Below are positions 10,331 to 18,987 of a stretch of DNA of 64,000 bases, piece after piece. The notes beneath the pieces were generated by a model that saw only the letters and a list, made by a program, of their open reading frames with translations, did no database searches and was not told where the DNA came from. Numbering within the stretch: position 1 is the stretch's first letter; each line of letters starts with the position of its first letter. The DNA is from an uncultured Lachnospiraceae bacterium (lineage in GTDB: Bacteria; Bacillota; Clostridia; Lachnospirales; Lachnospiraceae). The translations under genes were made by a program, and so were the position numbers. The stretch is taken from positions 1 to 64,000 of the forward strand of contig URSA01000007.1 in the NCBI GenBank assembly GCA_900550475.1. Reading direction: 5' to 3'.

Positions 10331-10900
10331 CTACGCCCTTTTTCCTATCTTAATCAGTCTCATAATGACTGAACTTAACACAATATTAATCCCCATCTCA
10401 ATTAAAAAGTTCACACCGACCAATACTAGAATCATGTATGCTCCTGCGGATGCATATCCTGCTGCCGCAGACCACCCGTTTATGGTGTCCATGAAAAACA
10501 GCCGGCATCCCACCAGAAACAATCCGGTATTTACCACTGGACACACAATGGCAGAGGCAATCACCGCAAGTAACTGGCTTTTCTTTTGAAGCCACAGATA
10601 CACAAGCCCTGCTGCCAGTCCTGCTGCCGTTCCCTTCACCAGAACCGTGATAATGGTTCCCGGCGCGTTGACCGCCATAAATGCCGCTGAGTCATTGATC
10701 AGCACCACTGCACTGAATACAAATCCAAGCCATGCTCCCACCTTGTAACCATATAATGCCGCACCGACTACTATTGGCACAAGAACCAGAGAAATGGTGA
10801 ATAAGCCTGTGGGACGAATTACAACCGCAAGCACCTGAAGCACCACAACGATTGCCGTGAAGAGTCCCACTCCCACGAGTTTCTTTGTTTTCTGATCCAT
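10331..10900 (-). CDS. ECF transporter S-component, substrate unknown
   Basis: 189 aa and almost entirely hydrophobic, with six predicted membrane segments. It has the fold-typical start KKLVGVGLFTAIVVVLQVLA and a glycine-rich loop between the first helices. S-components bind a vitamin or similar micronutrient and dock onto a shared EcfAA'T module that is not in this window, so this is a group II (solitary) S-component. ATG 10900 is chosen (GGAGG 10 bp upstream); a TTG two codons earlier is too close to that site. No recognisable riboswitch precedes it, so the substrate cannot be inferred. Confidence 0.75.
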   Translation of the reverse strand: MDQKTKKLVGVGLFTAIVVVLQVLAVVIRPTGLFTISLVLVPIVVGAALYGYKVGAWLGFVFSAVVLINDSAAFMAVNAPGTIITVLVKGTAAGLAAGLVYLWLQKKSQLLAVIASAIVCPVVNTGLFLVGCRLFFMDTINGWSAAAGYASAGAYMILVLVGVNFLIEMGINIVLSSVIMRLIKIGKRA

Positions 10901-10958
10901 ATTCAATTTTCCTCCTTGTTATCATTCTTCCATCCAAGGGAAGATACAATACGGGGTT

Positions 10959-10987
10959 ATAGTAACATCAGAAGAGATTTTTTGCAA
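10959..10987 (-). promoter_or_regulatory. Sigma-A promoter of the ECF S-component gene
   Basis: On the minus strand TTGCAA (10982-10987) and TACTAT (10959-10964) are 17 bp apart. The short leader contains a small hairpin (CTTCC/GGAAG) but no riboswitch I can name. Confidence 0.65.
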
Positions 10988-11114
10988 GGATTTGTTTTTA
11001 TTATGAAGTAATAATAAAGTGCATTATGAAGCGTATTTATAAGACACAGCAAGATGCAACTGACACCGCAAAATCCGGCGGATCGAAATGACATGAAGTG
11101 TTTGAAAAATGCCA

Positions 11115-11336
11115 CGGGTACAGGAAGCACTTTTCGTACTCCTGTACCCGATCAACGCACAAAATCCGCCTTCTCACGGGTACAGATGACCTCTTTTGCC
11201 TTTCTGTACCCGGTTTTCGTCCAATTTCCTGCAAAAATCGGGTACAGATCGCACATTTTCTTCTCCTGTACCCGGCCGACGTGCAAAAATGAGCATTTCA
11301 CGGGTACAGACAACCACTTTCGCTCTCCTGTACCCG
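11115..11336. repeat. Array of four hairpin repeats with an exact 62-bp period
   Basis: Four 36-bp inverted repeats start at 11115, 11177, 11239 and 11301. Each has the arms CGGGTACAG and CTGTACCCG (10-bp arms in the first) around 18 nt of loop, and 26-bp linkers separate them. Loops share a CAC-TTTTC-CTC-like pattern and linkers a GCCGACGTGCAAAA-like pattern, so the whole 62-bp unit is a diverged tandem repeat whose arms are the conserved part. The same unit recurs at 43322-43420. The surrounding 10988-11524 holds no gene I can support. Confidence 0.9.
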
Positions 11337-11524
11337 GCCGACATGTAAAGTCCGGCAATATTAAAAATCAATACCTTACCTCAACATCACCTTAAGACCG
11401 ACAGCCGACACAAACACAAGTCCGACCCGCCGCATTCAAAATCAATCCCTTTCACCGCAGCCTTTCAGAATGTCGCAATACCTTTGATCCTTCATGAATT
11501 ATTGGCTTCAAAGTAATCGGTGAT

Positions 11525-11824
11525 CTATTTACAATCAATATAATTTCTTTTGGGGCCGATATCCGACCCGGTTACGATCAACTCGTTGGTTATTGTGAAG
11601 GTTACGGATTCATCATCCTTAAGAGCGACCGTATATTGCATCTCATCCCTTGTGATTTTGTTTTTTTCCAGAACAACAAATTCTGCACTGAATCTGTTGT
11701 TCAGGTATCCCAGCACTTCTTCCTCGGTATATAACTTTGTACTGCCGCAGGAACACAAAAGTAATGAAATTAATATAATCGAAAATATTTTAGAATTGTT
11801 TTCATGTTTTTCATTCCCCCTCAA
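11525..11824 (-). CDS. Small predicted lipoprotein
   Basis: 99 aa. A basic N-terminus and a hydrophobic stretch end in the lipobox LLCSC (lipidated Cys at about residue 26). A short domain of about 70 residues follows, with EEEVLGYLNNRF near its start. No ribosome site is strong; the first in-frame ATG is used. I do not recognise the family. It lies in a region of decayed genes and may itself be a shortened remnant. Confidence 0.5.
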   Translation of the reverse strand: MRGNEKHENNSKIFSIILISLLLCSCGSTKLYTEEEVLGYLNNRFSAEFVVLEKNKITRDEMQYTVALKDDESVTFTITNELIVTGSDIGPKRNYIDCK

Positions 11825-11871
11825 GTCTGGTGCTTTGATTTAAAGTTATAAAATGCTCTCTCGATATACTT

Positions 11872-12130
11872 TTTATCCTGTCAATTCAACATAGCACAGC
11901 CTGCGTAAAATTGGCTTTTGACGATGGAATAGAGATTTCTATTGACTGCACCGCCGTCAAAAATAAAATTGCCGACAACCGCTTCCAGCGGTCAGAGCTG
12001 GATTATCTGACTTACAACAATCCACTTGATTATGCAACGGCGATCTCGAAGTCTACTTGAACGCTGTGACAGAATACAAACCTCTCAATACCCACCTATC
12101 ATTGTATTTGCTACAATCACTCCCGTTGTC
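11872..12130 (+). pseudogene. Frameshifted relic of a small DUF6061-like protein
   Basis: One frame reads TACVKLAFDDGIEISIDC and continues to DYLTYNNPLDYAT before stopping at 12058-12060. Shifting frame near 12037 continues the same protein: NGDLEVYLNAVTEYKPL. Together they look like a complete small clostridial protein with a single frameshift and no good start codon. From memory the pattern fits DUF6061; a database search is needed to confirm this. Confidence 0.55.
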
Positions 12131-12303
12131 ATCAATCTAACTGCTACCAAGCAAATCAACAGAACAATACTCCACCTTATGAAATATCGTCGTTCTCTCT
12201 TTTTGATAATTCCTCGAATAATCATAAATAAAGAAACAAGAGATAAAACCGCACCACTGCACAAGAAAATTATATAGAAAAATTCTGGGATAATCAACAT
12301 CAT
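12085..12303 (-). CDS. Small two-helix membrane protein
   Basis: 72 aa from ATG 12303, which has AAAGGAG 9 bp upstream. Two hydrophobic helices (about residues 5-28 and 43-65) flank a strongly basic loop (KKRERR). The family is not recognised. It overlaps the relic on the other strand, which is consistent with that relic being non-functional. Confidence 0.5.
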   Translation of the reverse strand: MMLIIPEFFYIIFLCSGAVLSLVSLFMIIRGIIKKRERRYFIRWSIVLLICLVAVRLMTTGVIVANTMIGGY

Positions 12304-12445
12304 ACACTCAAGCTCCTTTCTCAAATAAAGTTTGGTTGGTAAACCAAATTTTCAACCTTGCTCCATATTTCAACGCCGATGGTTTCATCAATCTTGCTGT
12401 CCTGAACCAGACAATACTCCATAGTAAAGTCTTTTAAAACAACAA

Positions 12446-12907
12446 TCAAATTTTCGCTTTCTTACAGAAAAACAAAATCACCATATTAAGCAGGATTATG
12501 ATTATTTTGAATATGGTGTATACCCACTGTATGATACCAAACCCCACCAGCAACTCGGTCATAAGAGCGGAAGTCATGATGAGACAGCCTACGATTGAAC
12601 AGATGATGATGAGAATGGGATATGCCATTTTCTTCTTTGCATTAAGCAAAAGAGCAAAGAGGAAGGATAGCGTATCTGGAACACAGGATAGAATATACAT
12701 TCCGATCGCAATCGGTACCATGAACAGAAACCACCCGGAACTGCTGCCGGTTTCACTGTTGACAAGCTGTGAAATGAAAATGCCAATTACAACGCAGATT
12801 GATATCAGACAGAATGCATAATTGATAATGGAAACAACCAGTCCGGCTTTTGCAGCGACTATCAGATTTTTGTTGCCGGGTGATATGTCATATTGTTGTT
12901 GACTCAT
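12446..12907 (-). CDS. Four-helix membrane protein of unknown function
   Basis: 153 aa from ATG 12907 (MSQQQYDISPGN), preceded by AATGGAGAA. After a polar N-terminus there are four predicted membrane helices, with CxPDT and LLNAKKKM loops between them. The architecture resembles DUF4190/DUF4064-like small membrane proteins, but I cannot assign it. An in-frame extension to 13012 lacks a ribosome site. Confidence 0.6.
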   Translation of the reverse strand: MSQQQYDISPGNKNLIVAAKAGLVVSIINYAFCLISICVVIGIFISQLVNSETGSSSGWFLFMVPIAIGMYILSCVPDTLSFLFALLLNAKKKMAYPILIIICSIVGCLIMTSALMTELLVGFGIIQWVYTIFKIIIILLNMVILFFCKKAKI

Positions 12908-13060
12908 ATTTTTCTCCATTTCCGCGCATGTGTTTTGCGCATAGCAAGTTTGTGTCAAGTGCACGCAGACACAAATTCCGTTATACTGCTCTCCTGTAAA
13001 ACATTTTATCACAAAATAGTCTGCTTTTGTTGTTTATCTGTAAAGATTTATGATGCATGG

Positions 13061-13206
13061 CTACTCGGTAAAATGCAAGCACATTTGCACTTCATTTCCG
13101 TTGACAATATGATCCGATTTGGAAAACCAGACCTTCGCATAAGTCCTATTATTTTTTGTCAATGCCTCCGTTCCGTAGCCCTTGTCCTGATGTTCAGGGG
13201 GAAACA
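13061..13206 (-). pseudogene. Relic with a GNAT acetyltransferase motif
   Basis: On the minus strand a start-less frame reads PPEHQDKGYGTEAL, close to the acetyl-CoA-binding motif A of GNAT acetyltransferases. It then continues into unrelated-looking sequence and ends at a TAG at 13061-13063. Upstream frames are broken. The gap 12908-13342 contains nothing else but the control region of the chemoreceptor gene. Confidence 0.4.
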
Positions 13207-13255
13207 TAATCCGCCGTTTTCATTTCAAGTCACCCATTTCCCCATTTTACAATAA

Positions 13256-13269
13256 TGTAAACGTTTTCA
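13256..13269. promoter_or_regulatory. cre-like catabolite-control site
   Basis: TGTAAACGTTTTCA matches the Gram-positive cre consensus TGWAANCGNTNWCA at every fixed position. It lies 74 bp upstream of the chemoreceptor start. CcpA control of that gene is inference. Confidence 0.6.
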
Positions 13270-13342
13270 TAAAATTATGGAAACCATTCCTTTTCTGTGC
13301 TATACTCTGCTTAGAAGCTACAAATGATTCAAAAGGGAAGGT

Positions 13343-14674
13343 ATGGGGTTGCTTATGATTAAGAAGAAAAAGGGAACTCAGGAGGCGGAGATTGCCAAAC
13401 TCTCAACCGCCGTGAATGAAAAGCAGGCGCAGATTGATGCGCTGCTTTCGGACAATAATGTTTTTGTTATGAAGCTCAATGATTCCATGACACGTATCGG
13501 GGACAGCTCCTGCGTGAAGGAAATGATTGAGCAGGTGAACTCCCAGACGACCGCCATCAACGACATGAAGGGCTCCAGTCAGGATCTGGGCGAATCCATC
13601 CAGAATATTCAGAACGCCGCCCACAACATTCAGGAGAGCTCCCATGATGTGATCCAAAATGCCAATACCTGCATGGATGTGATGAAGGACAGCATCCGCA
13701 TGATTGACGATTCCTCCAAGCAGGTGGAAAGCATCAATGAGCAGGTGGCGGTTTTCAGGGAAAAGGCGGTAAAGATCCACGAAATCATTGACATGGTAAA
13801 GAAAATAGCGCAAAAGAGCGGTCTGCTTGCCCTGAATGCGTCCATTGAGGCGGCGCGTGCCGGGGAGGCGGGAAAGGGCTTCGCCGTGGTTGCGGGTCAG
13901 ATCAAGGAGCTCTCCGCCAACACCACAGCCTCCGCAGAAGATGTGGTCAAGTATGTGGATGAGCTTATGGAGGGCATTTCCGGTCTCGCCGATTCCGTGG
14001 AATCCACCACGAAGCAGCTCGGCGAGGGCAATGCAAGCGTACATAAATCCGTGGATGATATGGCGGAAATGACCGAAAGTCTGCACGCCATTACCAAGGA
14101 GATCGACGGCATTTATGAGGAGATCAATACCCAGTCCGCACTGACTCAGTCCTTTGTGGCGTCCATCGACTCCATAGCGGCAAGCTATGAGATCTTATCT
14201 CAGGAGTGTGTGGGTACAGGCGCCCATCTTTACCGGATCTCAAGGGACATCGACAAGACCAGAAGCGATATGGCGCGGAAAAACTCCAGACTTTCCACTC
14301 TGGACTGGATCAAGGTTTTCGAGGTGGATCATCTGATCTTTACATGGCGGCTGTATAACAATCTTGCAGATTTTGAGACATTGCAGCTTACGCAGCTCAA
14401 CAATCCGCAGGGCTGCAAATTCGGAAAATGGGCGGCGGCGCAGACCGATACCCGCATCATAAACTCCTTAGCCTTCCGAAAAGCGATGGACTGTCACGCG
14501 GAAGTGCACAAATACGCCTGCGATTCCTGGCAGGCAAAGGATAACGGCGACCGCGAGGGCGCACTGAAATGCTTTACACAGGCTTATGAAGCTTACCAGC
14601 GTTTCCAAAAGGCGCTTGAGGATCTGCGGGAAGTGATCCGCTCAACAGGGGATGACGCCGTGACCGTAATCTGA
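13343..14674 (+). CDS. Soluble methyl-accepting chemotaxis protein with C-terminal CZB domain
   Basis: 443 aa with no membrane segment. A short coiled coil leads into the MCP signalling hairpin, whose tip has IAQKSGLLALNASIEAARAG and GKGFAVVAGQIKEL at about residues 155-190. The C-terminal 120 residues form a chemoreceptor zinc-binding (CZB) domain with the ligands visible: His in FEVDHLIFTWRLYN, Cys in GCKFGKW, and two His in DCHAEVHKY. Family members sense zinc or hypochlorous acid and adjust CheA or cyclase activity. It sits directly before an AraC regulator. No other chemotaxis gene is in the window. Confidence 0.9.
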   Translation: MGLLMIKKKKGTQEAEIAKLSTAVNEKQAQIDALLSDNNVFVMKLNDSMTRIGDSSCVKEMIEQVNSQTTAINDMKGSSQDLGESIQNIQNAAHNIQESSHDVIQNANTCMDVMKDSIRMIDDSSKQVESINEQVAVFREKAVKIHEIIDMVKKIAQKSGLLALNASIEAARAGEAGKGFAVVAGQIKELSANTTASAEDVVKYVDELMEGISGLADSVESTTKQLGEGNASVHKSVDDMAEMTESLHAITKEIDGIYEEINTQSALTQSFVASIDSIAASYEILSQECVGTGAHLYRISRDIDKTRSDMARKNSRLSTLDWIKVFEVDHLIFTWRLYNNLADFETLQLTQLNNPQGCKFGKWAAAQTDTRIINSLAFRKAMDCHAEVHKYACDSWQAKDNGDREGALKCFTQAYEAYQRFQKALEDLREVIRSTGDDAVTVI

Positions 14675-14709
14675 TAAAATGTAATTACATTTTTGAGGAG
14701 GAGCATTCC

Positions 14710-15501
14710 ATGAAGGTATTGAGGGGCGGCTGCGCCAGCAGACACGAGGCATCCTTTATATTATCCCGTCCGCAGGGACAGGACAACCACGTTATCCTGC
14801 TGCTTCGCAGCAAGGGTGAGTTCTGGATCGACGACAAGCACTATCTCCTCGACCCGGGACATGCCATCATCATTGCGCCCAGAACCTGCTATATGTACTA
14901 CAATCCTGACGGCAATTATGCCGATGACTGGATTCACTTTAAATTGGAAGAGAGGGAGTCCCTGCCGGACTCCCTGACATGTAATGTGCCTTTTTTGCTG
15001 AATGACCTTGAGACCTGCTCTGTTCTGATCAGACAGCTTCTCTGGGAAAACGCATATACATCGCAGCTCTACGCCGCAAAAAATATCGACGCCCTTTTCT
15101 CAGTCCTGTTCAACCACCTCTCCGCGGCACTCCATTCCAGGGAAAAGGTTGAGGTATCCAACCCCTACGCGCAAAAGCTCCGCGTACTCCGTCTGCAGAT
15201 GCAGAATACGCTGACGGAGGATCATTCCATTGCCAAGCATGCGGCGGAATTGTGCATCAGCACCTCCCATTTTCAACATTTGTACTCACAGCTTTTTGGA
15301 ATTTCTTTTCAGAATGACTTGATCAGAATGAGGATCGCTTACGCTGAAATCCTGCTGCAAACCACAGACATGCCCATAGAACGTGTGGCGGAGACCTGTG
15401 GTTATACAAGTTGTGTCCATTTCTTCAGACAATTCAAGAAGATAAAGGGGACGACCCCGGCAAAATACCGAAATGCCAAGCCATCCCCCGAAAACCTCTA
15501 A
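14710..15501 (+). CDS. AraC-family regulator next to glycan-degradation genes
   Basis: 263 aa. An N-terminal cupin-like sensor domain (about 20-90, with LLDPGHAIIIAPRTCYMYY) is followed by a C-terminal double helix-turn-helix (about 165-258, ending FFRQFKKIKGTTPAKYRNA). A TTTTGAGGAGGAG ribosome site precedes the ATG. It converges with and overlaps by four bases the DUF2264 gene. Position makes it the likely activator of the DUF2264-GH88 pair in response to a sugar, which is inference. Confidence 0.88.
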   Translation: MKVLRGGCASRHEASFILSRPQGQDNHVILLLRSKGEFWIDDKHYLLDPGHAIIIAPRTCYMYYNPDGNYADDWIHFKLEERESLPDSLTCNVPFLLNDLETCSVLIRQLLWENAYTSQLYAAKNIDALFSVLFNHLSAALHSREKVEVSNPYAQKLRVLRLQMQNTLTEDHSIAKHAAELCISTSHFQHLYSQLFGISFQNDLIRMRIAYAEILLQTTDMPIERVAETCGYTSCVHFFRQFKKIKGTTPAKYRNAKPSPENL

Positions 15502-17621
15502 AAGAAAGCTTCTATTCCTTCAAAATTCACTTTTCGCACGCTGCCGTTTTTGAGACAGATCGCGGTCGTACCGTAAGCGCCTGTGTGCGGCGTGTCTTCA
15601 TATACAATCTCACGAACCGGAAAGATCTCATCATCCGCAAACACGCAGGTTTCCTGATTTTCCGGCACCTCCGCCGTGATCACCTGAGAGATCAGAAGAT
15701 AGGGCTCTGCGCTTCCGTACTGCTTGCGGCTCTGCATGGAAGCATACACCACAATGGATTCCTCCGAATCGGGATTGGTTCCCCTGCTGTGTACCAGATC
15801 CATGGACTCCCATCCCGTATAGCAGGTCATTGCCATTTGTCTTTTTCTTCCGGTGTGATCCCTTCCCATCAGAATGATTGCCTGTGCAAGGCTGCCGTCC
15901 GGCAGGGTCTCCTGTTTTCTTATGATCTGTGTGGCTTTACCGTCAAATCCCGGATTGTCCGGGAAACCGTACGAACCCAGAGTAATCGTGACAGGTCTTC
16001 GGATCAGCCGCAGCTTGTCTGCCCGCATGATGCCTCTTTCCACAGGGAAGTCCGCAAGGTTGATTGCCTGAAACCAATGCTGCTCCGTCTCAAGATTTCC
16101 GCCAAAAAACTGCCGGCGGTACAAAACTCCCTCTCTCTCCCCGCAAAAGATAGTCAGGTTCGCCCGGGTGGGTTTTTCCTCACCCGTGTCAAACAAGAGA
16201 TACTGCTGGGATTCGCAGATTTCTCCCTTTTCGTCAATAGGCGTTGACTCCCACGGGTATTTTGTATTGTAGCTCAGCTTTCCGTAATTCCAGATGCCGT
16301 GAATATCCTCCGCCGTCTTGTATACCTTTGCGCTCCGCAGGATCGTTTCCCCGTTGGCGGCATGGTTGGTGTAACAGAGTGCTGGCCCCGGCAGCAGGGT
16401 TTCCTTGACTTCGTTTTCTTTCAGCTTTTCCCATGTACCATTATGCTCCGTGGCACTCCAGAAGGGGTGCTCCTTTGGAAGCTCCAGACACAGGAATGCC
16501 TTTCCAAGCCACAGAGGGGATTCCGCACAGGAATATCCCTGCACAAGGGGCGTGAACTGGCCGTAAAAGCCCAGTGTGGGAACGCCTTTATAAAGAAAAT
16601 CATCCCTCGTAAGGAACTGGAGGAGGGAACCGGAGGCGATACGCCTTGCCAAACCGGGATCCGATGCAGCATTTTTCAGGAAAAAGTTTGCGGCAAGCGG
16701 ACTTGTCGCCGCGTTCCTGTAAATGCCGCTCCTTCCCCACATATTTGTAAATCCGTCCCTGTCAAAAAAGTCGGGATAGGTTTTCATAAGCTCATTGGAA
16801 CACTCTTCAAAGCGCCTTGCAAGATAAGGCTCATTCTCATAGCCATACCACTCATTCCAGATCGGCGCATATAAATTGAACGCCCAGCAGGAATAATAAT
16901 CAAAGCTCTGGCCGTCACGATACCAGCCGTCCCCCACCGTATATTGCAGGAGAGCCTGCGCATGATCCACCATGATTTCTTTGTCGATCTCATACCCTTC
17001 CCGGTACAGGAAAGCCAGATCCAACATATTAAAAAAGCGCCAGTTCTGCGGAACAGTGTTCGCATGGGCGAAGCCGGACAAAAGCGCGGCAATGCAGTCC
17101 TTTTCTTCTTTTGTGTAATCCGCCCAGACCTGCTCCCTGCAGGCATGAAGTCCTATCACCAACGCGCAGCTTTCCACCGTCTGCTGATAGCAGCGGAACG
17201 GATCCTTGTTGCCCACAAGCTCCTGCATATCCCGGTAACCGCCCACATACAGGGCATCTCCCTTTGTGCACGCCCGGAGAATATGTTTTTTGTAGTAATC
17301 CCGCAGCCGGATCCCGTTTACTTCGATCTCCGGCTCATTGCGGATCATGACCGAGGCGATAAAGAAGGATCTTGTGAGACCTTCAAAAATTTCCGCTCTT
17401 CTTTCAATCTCCTGCTGTTCCTTCGATGCATCAAGATGGGGATATGTGACTTTTGTTTCCTTTCTCGGCATCACCACGGGATCATCCATGCTTTTGATAT
17501 TGCCGAAAATGCCTTCAAGCAGGTAACGTCCCGCATCAAGCCAGTGCTCTCTCGTCATGCCCGTATAAGGGCTTTTATTGTAATCCGGATTCTTTACCTC
17601 AAATACCATCATCTTCTCCAT
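15498..17621 (-). CDS. DUF2264 protein, probable polysaccharide-degradation partner
   Basis: 707 aa matching the DUF2264 pattern, an alpha/alpha-toroid N-terminal half followed by a beta-rich half. The N-terminus (SPYTGMTREHWLDAGRYLL) and motifs WRFFNMLDLAFLYREG and GDGWYRDGQSFDYYSCWAFNLY are typical. No signal peptide is present, so it acts in the cytoplasm. It lies seven bases after the GH88 gene. In-frame ATGs at 17612 and 17609 sit nearer a GGAG site and could be the real start. Family function is not firmly established; association with unsaturated glucuronyl hydrolases suggests action on uronic-acid-containing oligosaccharides. Confidence 0.85.
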   Translation of the reverse strand: MEKMMVFEVKNPDYNKSPYTGMTREHWLDAGRYLLEGIFGNIKSMDDPVVMPRKETKVTYPHLDASKEQQEIERRAEIFEGLTRSFFIASVMIRNEPEIEVNGIRLRDYYKKHILRACTKGDALYVGGYRDMQELVGNKDPFRCYQQTVESCALVIGLHACREQVWADYTKEEKDCIAALLSGFAHANTVPQNWRFFNMLDLAFLYREGYEIDKEIMVDHAQALLQYTVGDGWYRDGQSFDYYSCWAFNLYAPIWNEWYGYENEPYLARRFEECSNELMKTYPDFFDRDGFTNMWGRSGIYRNAATSPLAANFFLKNAASDPGLARRIASGSLLQFLTRDDFLYKGVPTLGFYGQFTPLVQGYSCAESPLWLGKAFLCLELPKEHPFWSATEHNGTWEKLKENEVKETLLPGPALCYTNHAANGETILRSAKVYKTAEDIHGIWNYGKLSYNTKYPWESTPIDEKGEICESQQYLLFDTGEEKPTRANLTIFCGEREGVLYRRQFFGGNLETEQHWFQAINLADFPVERGIMRADKLRLIRRPVTITLGSYGFPDNPGFDGKATQIIRKQETLPDGSLAQAIILMGRDHTGRKRQMAMTCYTGWESMDLVHSRGTNPDSEESIVVYASMQSRKQYGSAEPYLLISQVITAEVPENQETCVFADDEIFPVREIVYEDTPHTGAYGTTAICLKNGSVRKVNFEGIEAFF

Positions 17622-17627
17622 TCCACT

Positions 17628-18779
17628 CTACCAGATGAACAACTCGTCGCCCGTCAGACGCAGGATTGCCTCGATAAAGTAATAATCTCCGTAAATAATG
17701 GGATATTCGTGATCTTGATCGTGGTACGCCGCCGTACATTTTTCCAGCAGCTCATCCCTGTCTGTTCCGAAGCTGCATCTCTTCTCAGCAAGCGCGGTCA
17801 GCATTTTCAGCGCGGCGTCCTCCGCATTTTTTGCTGCCTCCTCATCCTTCACTTCTGCATCGGAATCTTCACCGGATAACATTTGGGATAACAGGAGCAA
17901 TCCGCTTGCCGCAATGGCTGCTGCCGTGGAATCCTCCCACACACTCTCCTTCGGCTGTCTGAAATCCACAGGAATCAGACCGCTTTCCGGAATATTGGAA
18001 ATAAAGTAGGACGCCACCTTTTTCGCGGTATCAAGATATTTCTGATCCCGGGTATGTAAGTAGCTTAAGGTAAATCCGTACAGAGCCCACGCCTGCCCTC
18101 TTGTCCAGGAGGAGCCTTTTTCATAGCCCTGTCCGCCAAAATCCTGCACAAACGCACCGGTAGCAGGGTCAAACTCCACGATATGTCTGGAGGAACCGTC
18201 CTCCCTGATGAAATATTTCATGGCGGTGTCTGCATGTCTGACTGCAATCTGATAAAACCGGGGATCCTTTGTCACCTTTGTTGCCCAGTAGAGCAGGGGC
18301 AGATTCATCATACAATCGATAATTGCCCACCCCTCATTTTCACCGGTTCCGTTGTCATTCCATGCCCGTATGAAATTTCCCTGAGGATTAAAACGTCCCG
18401 CCAGATTTGCCGCAGCCAGCAGACCACGGTTTTTTGATTTTTCCCTTCCGGTTATCCTGAAATCGGCAACCGCCGTAGGAAGAAAGCGGAAGCCACTGTC
18501 ATGATCCATGCCGTTATAATTCAACAGAACGGCGTCCAGCTTATCCTCCAGGTTTTCTGCCTCTTCTTTGTAAAGGGTATCGCCGGTCAGGCGGTAAAGC
18601 TGCCAGAGCATACCGCCGTAAAAACCGTTCGTCCACCAGCAGATATCCTTTCCGCTTAAATCATCGAATTTTCCCTCTCTTGCGCGGTACGGCACCTTTC
18701 CTAAATTGCGCTTTACCACCTCAGGATATTTCTCCCTGATCTTTTCTGCTATTGACCTTGCCCATACTGTTTTTTCCAT
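17628..18779 (-). CDS. GH88/GH105-type unsaturated glucuronyl (or rhamnogalacturonyl) hydrolase
   Basis: 383 aa, a cytoplasmic (alpha/alpha)6 barrel enzyme. It removes the 4,5-unsaturated uronic acid left at the non-reducing end of oligosaccharides by polysaccharide lyases. The two catalytic-type Asp regions are visible (MDHDSGFRFLPTA and IIDCMMNLPLLYWA), as is the family motif GSSWTRGQAWALYGF. ATG 18779 has GGAG 6 bp upstream. It heads a two-gene operon with the DUF2264 gene. No lyase or transporter is nearby, so the imported substrate is unknown; GH88 is favoured over GH105 by the DHDSGF motif. Confidence 0.85.
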   Translation of the reverse strand: MEKTVWARSIAEKIREKYPEVVKRNLGKVPYRAREGKFDDLSGKDICWWTNGFYGGMLWQLYRLTGDTLYKEEAENLEDKLDAVLLNYNGMDHDSGFRFLPTAVADFRITGREKSKNRGLLAAANLAGRFNPQGNFIRAWNDNGTGENEGWAIIDCMMNLPLLYWATKVTKDPRFYQIAVRHADTAMKYFIREDGSSRHIVEFDPATGAFVQDFGGQGYEKGSSWTRGQAWALYGFTLSYLHTRDQKYLDTAKKVASYFISNIPESGLIPVDFRQPKESVWEDSTAAAIAASGLLLLSQMLSGEDSDAEVKDEEAAKNAEDAALKMLTALAEKRCSFGTDRDELLEKCTAAYHDQDHEYPIIYGDYYFIEAILRLTGDELFIW

Positions 18780-18911
18780 AAGAATCTCCATTCCCTTCTC
18801 TTTATAAAGTAGGTTCATGTTACCCTTTCATGCTATCATTTTTTTGCATGCACCGGAATGTCTTAATATTCCAAAAAACTAACTTATCCTGCAAATTGAT
18901 TATTTATTGTA

Positions 18912-18948
18912 AAAAAATCACTATTTTATGAAAAAATAGTGATTTTTT
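18912..18948 (-). terminator. Terminator after gyrA
   Basis: Sixteen-base perfect inverted repeat (18912-18927 and 18933-18948) whose ends are A and T runs, so it could terminate in both directions. It separates gyrA from the GH88 operon. Confidence 0.88.
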
Positions 18949-18987
18949 AAACTTTCTGTATCTATTTTTCACTGTCACGGAAAAAAA

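Noticed and set aside
10901..10958. Riboswitch in the leader of the ECF S-component gene
   Set aside because: Only a 5-bp hairpin is present between promoter and start; no known preQ1, TPP, FMN, THF or cobalamin consensus is visible.
11115..11336. CRISPR array (36-bp repeats with 26-bp spacers)
   Set aside because: The spacing fits, but the 36-bp units are variable inside and conserved only at their palindromic ends, the linkers resemble each other, and no cas gene is present. A diverged tandem hairpin repeat explains it better.
13403..14086. Long antisense frame within the chemoreceptor gene
   Set aside because: It mirrors the coding frame on the other strand, lacks a ribosome site and encodes a His/Leu-rich composition typical of antisense shadows.
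14205..14225. GGGTACAG match inside the chemoreceptor gene as another hairpin-repeat copy
   Set aside because: No paired CTGTACCC arm at the required distance; it is ordinary coding sequence.
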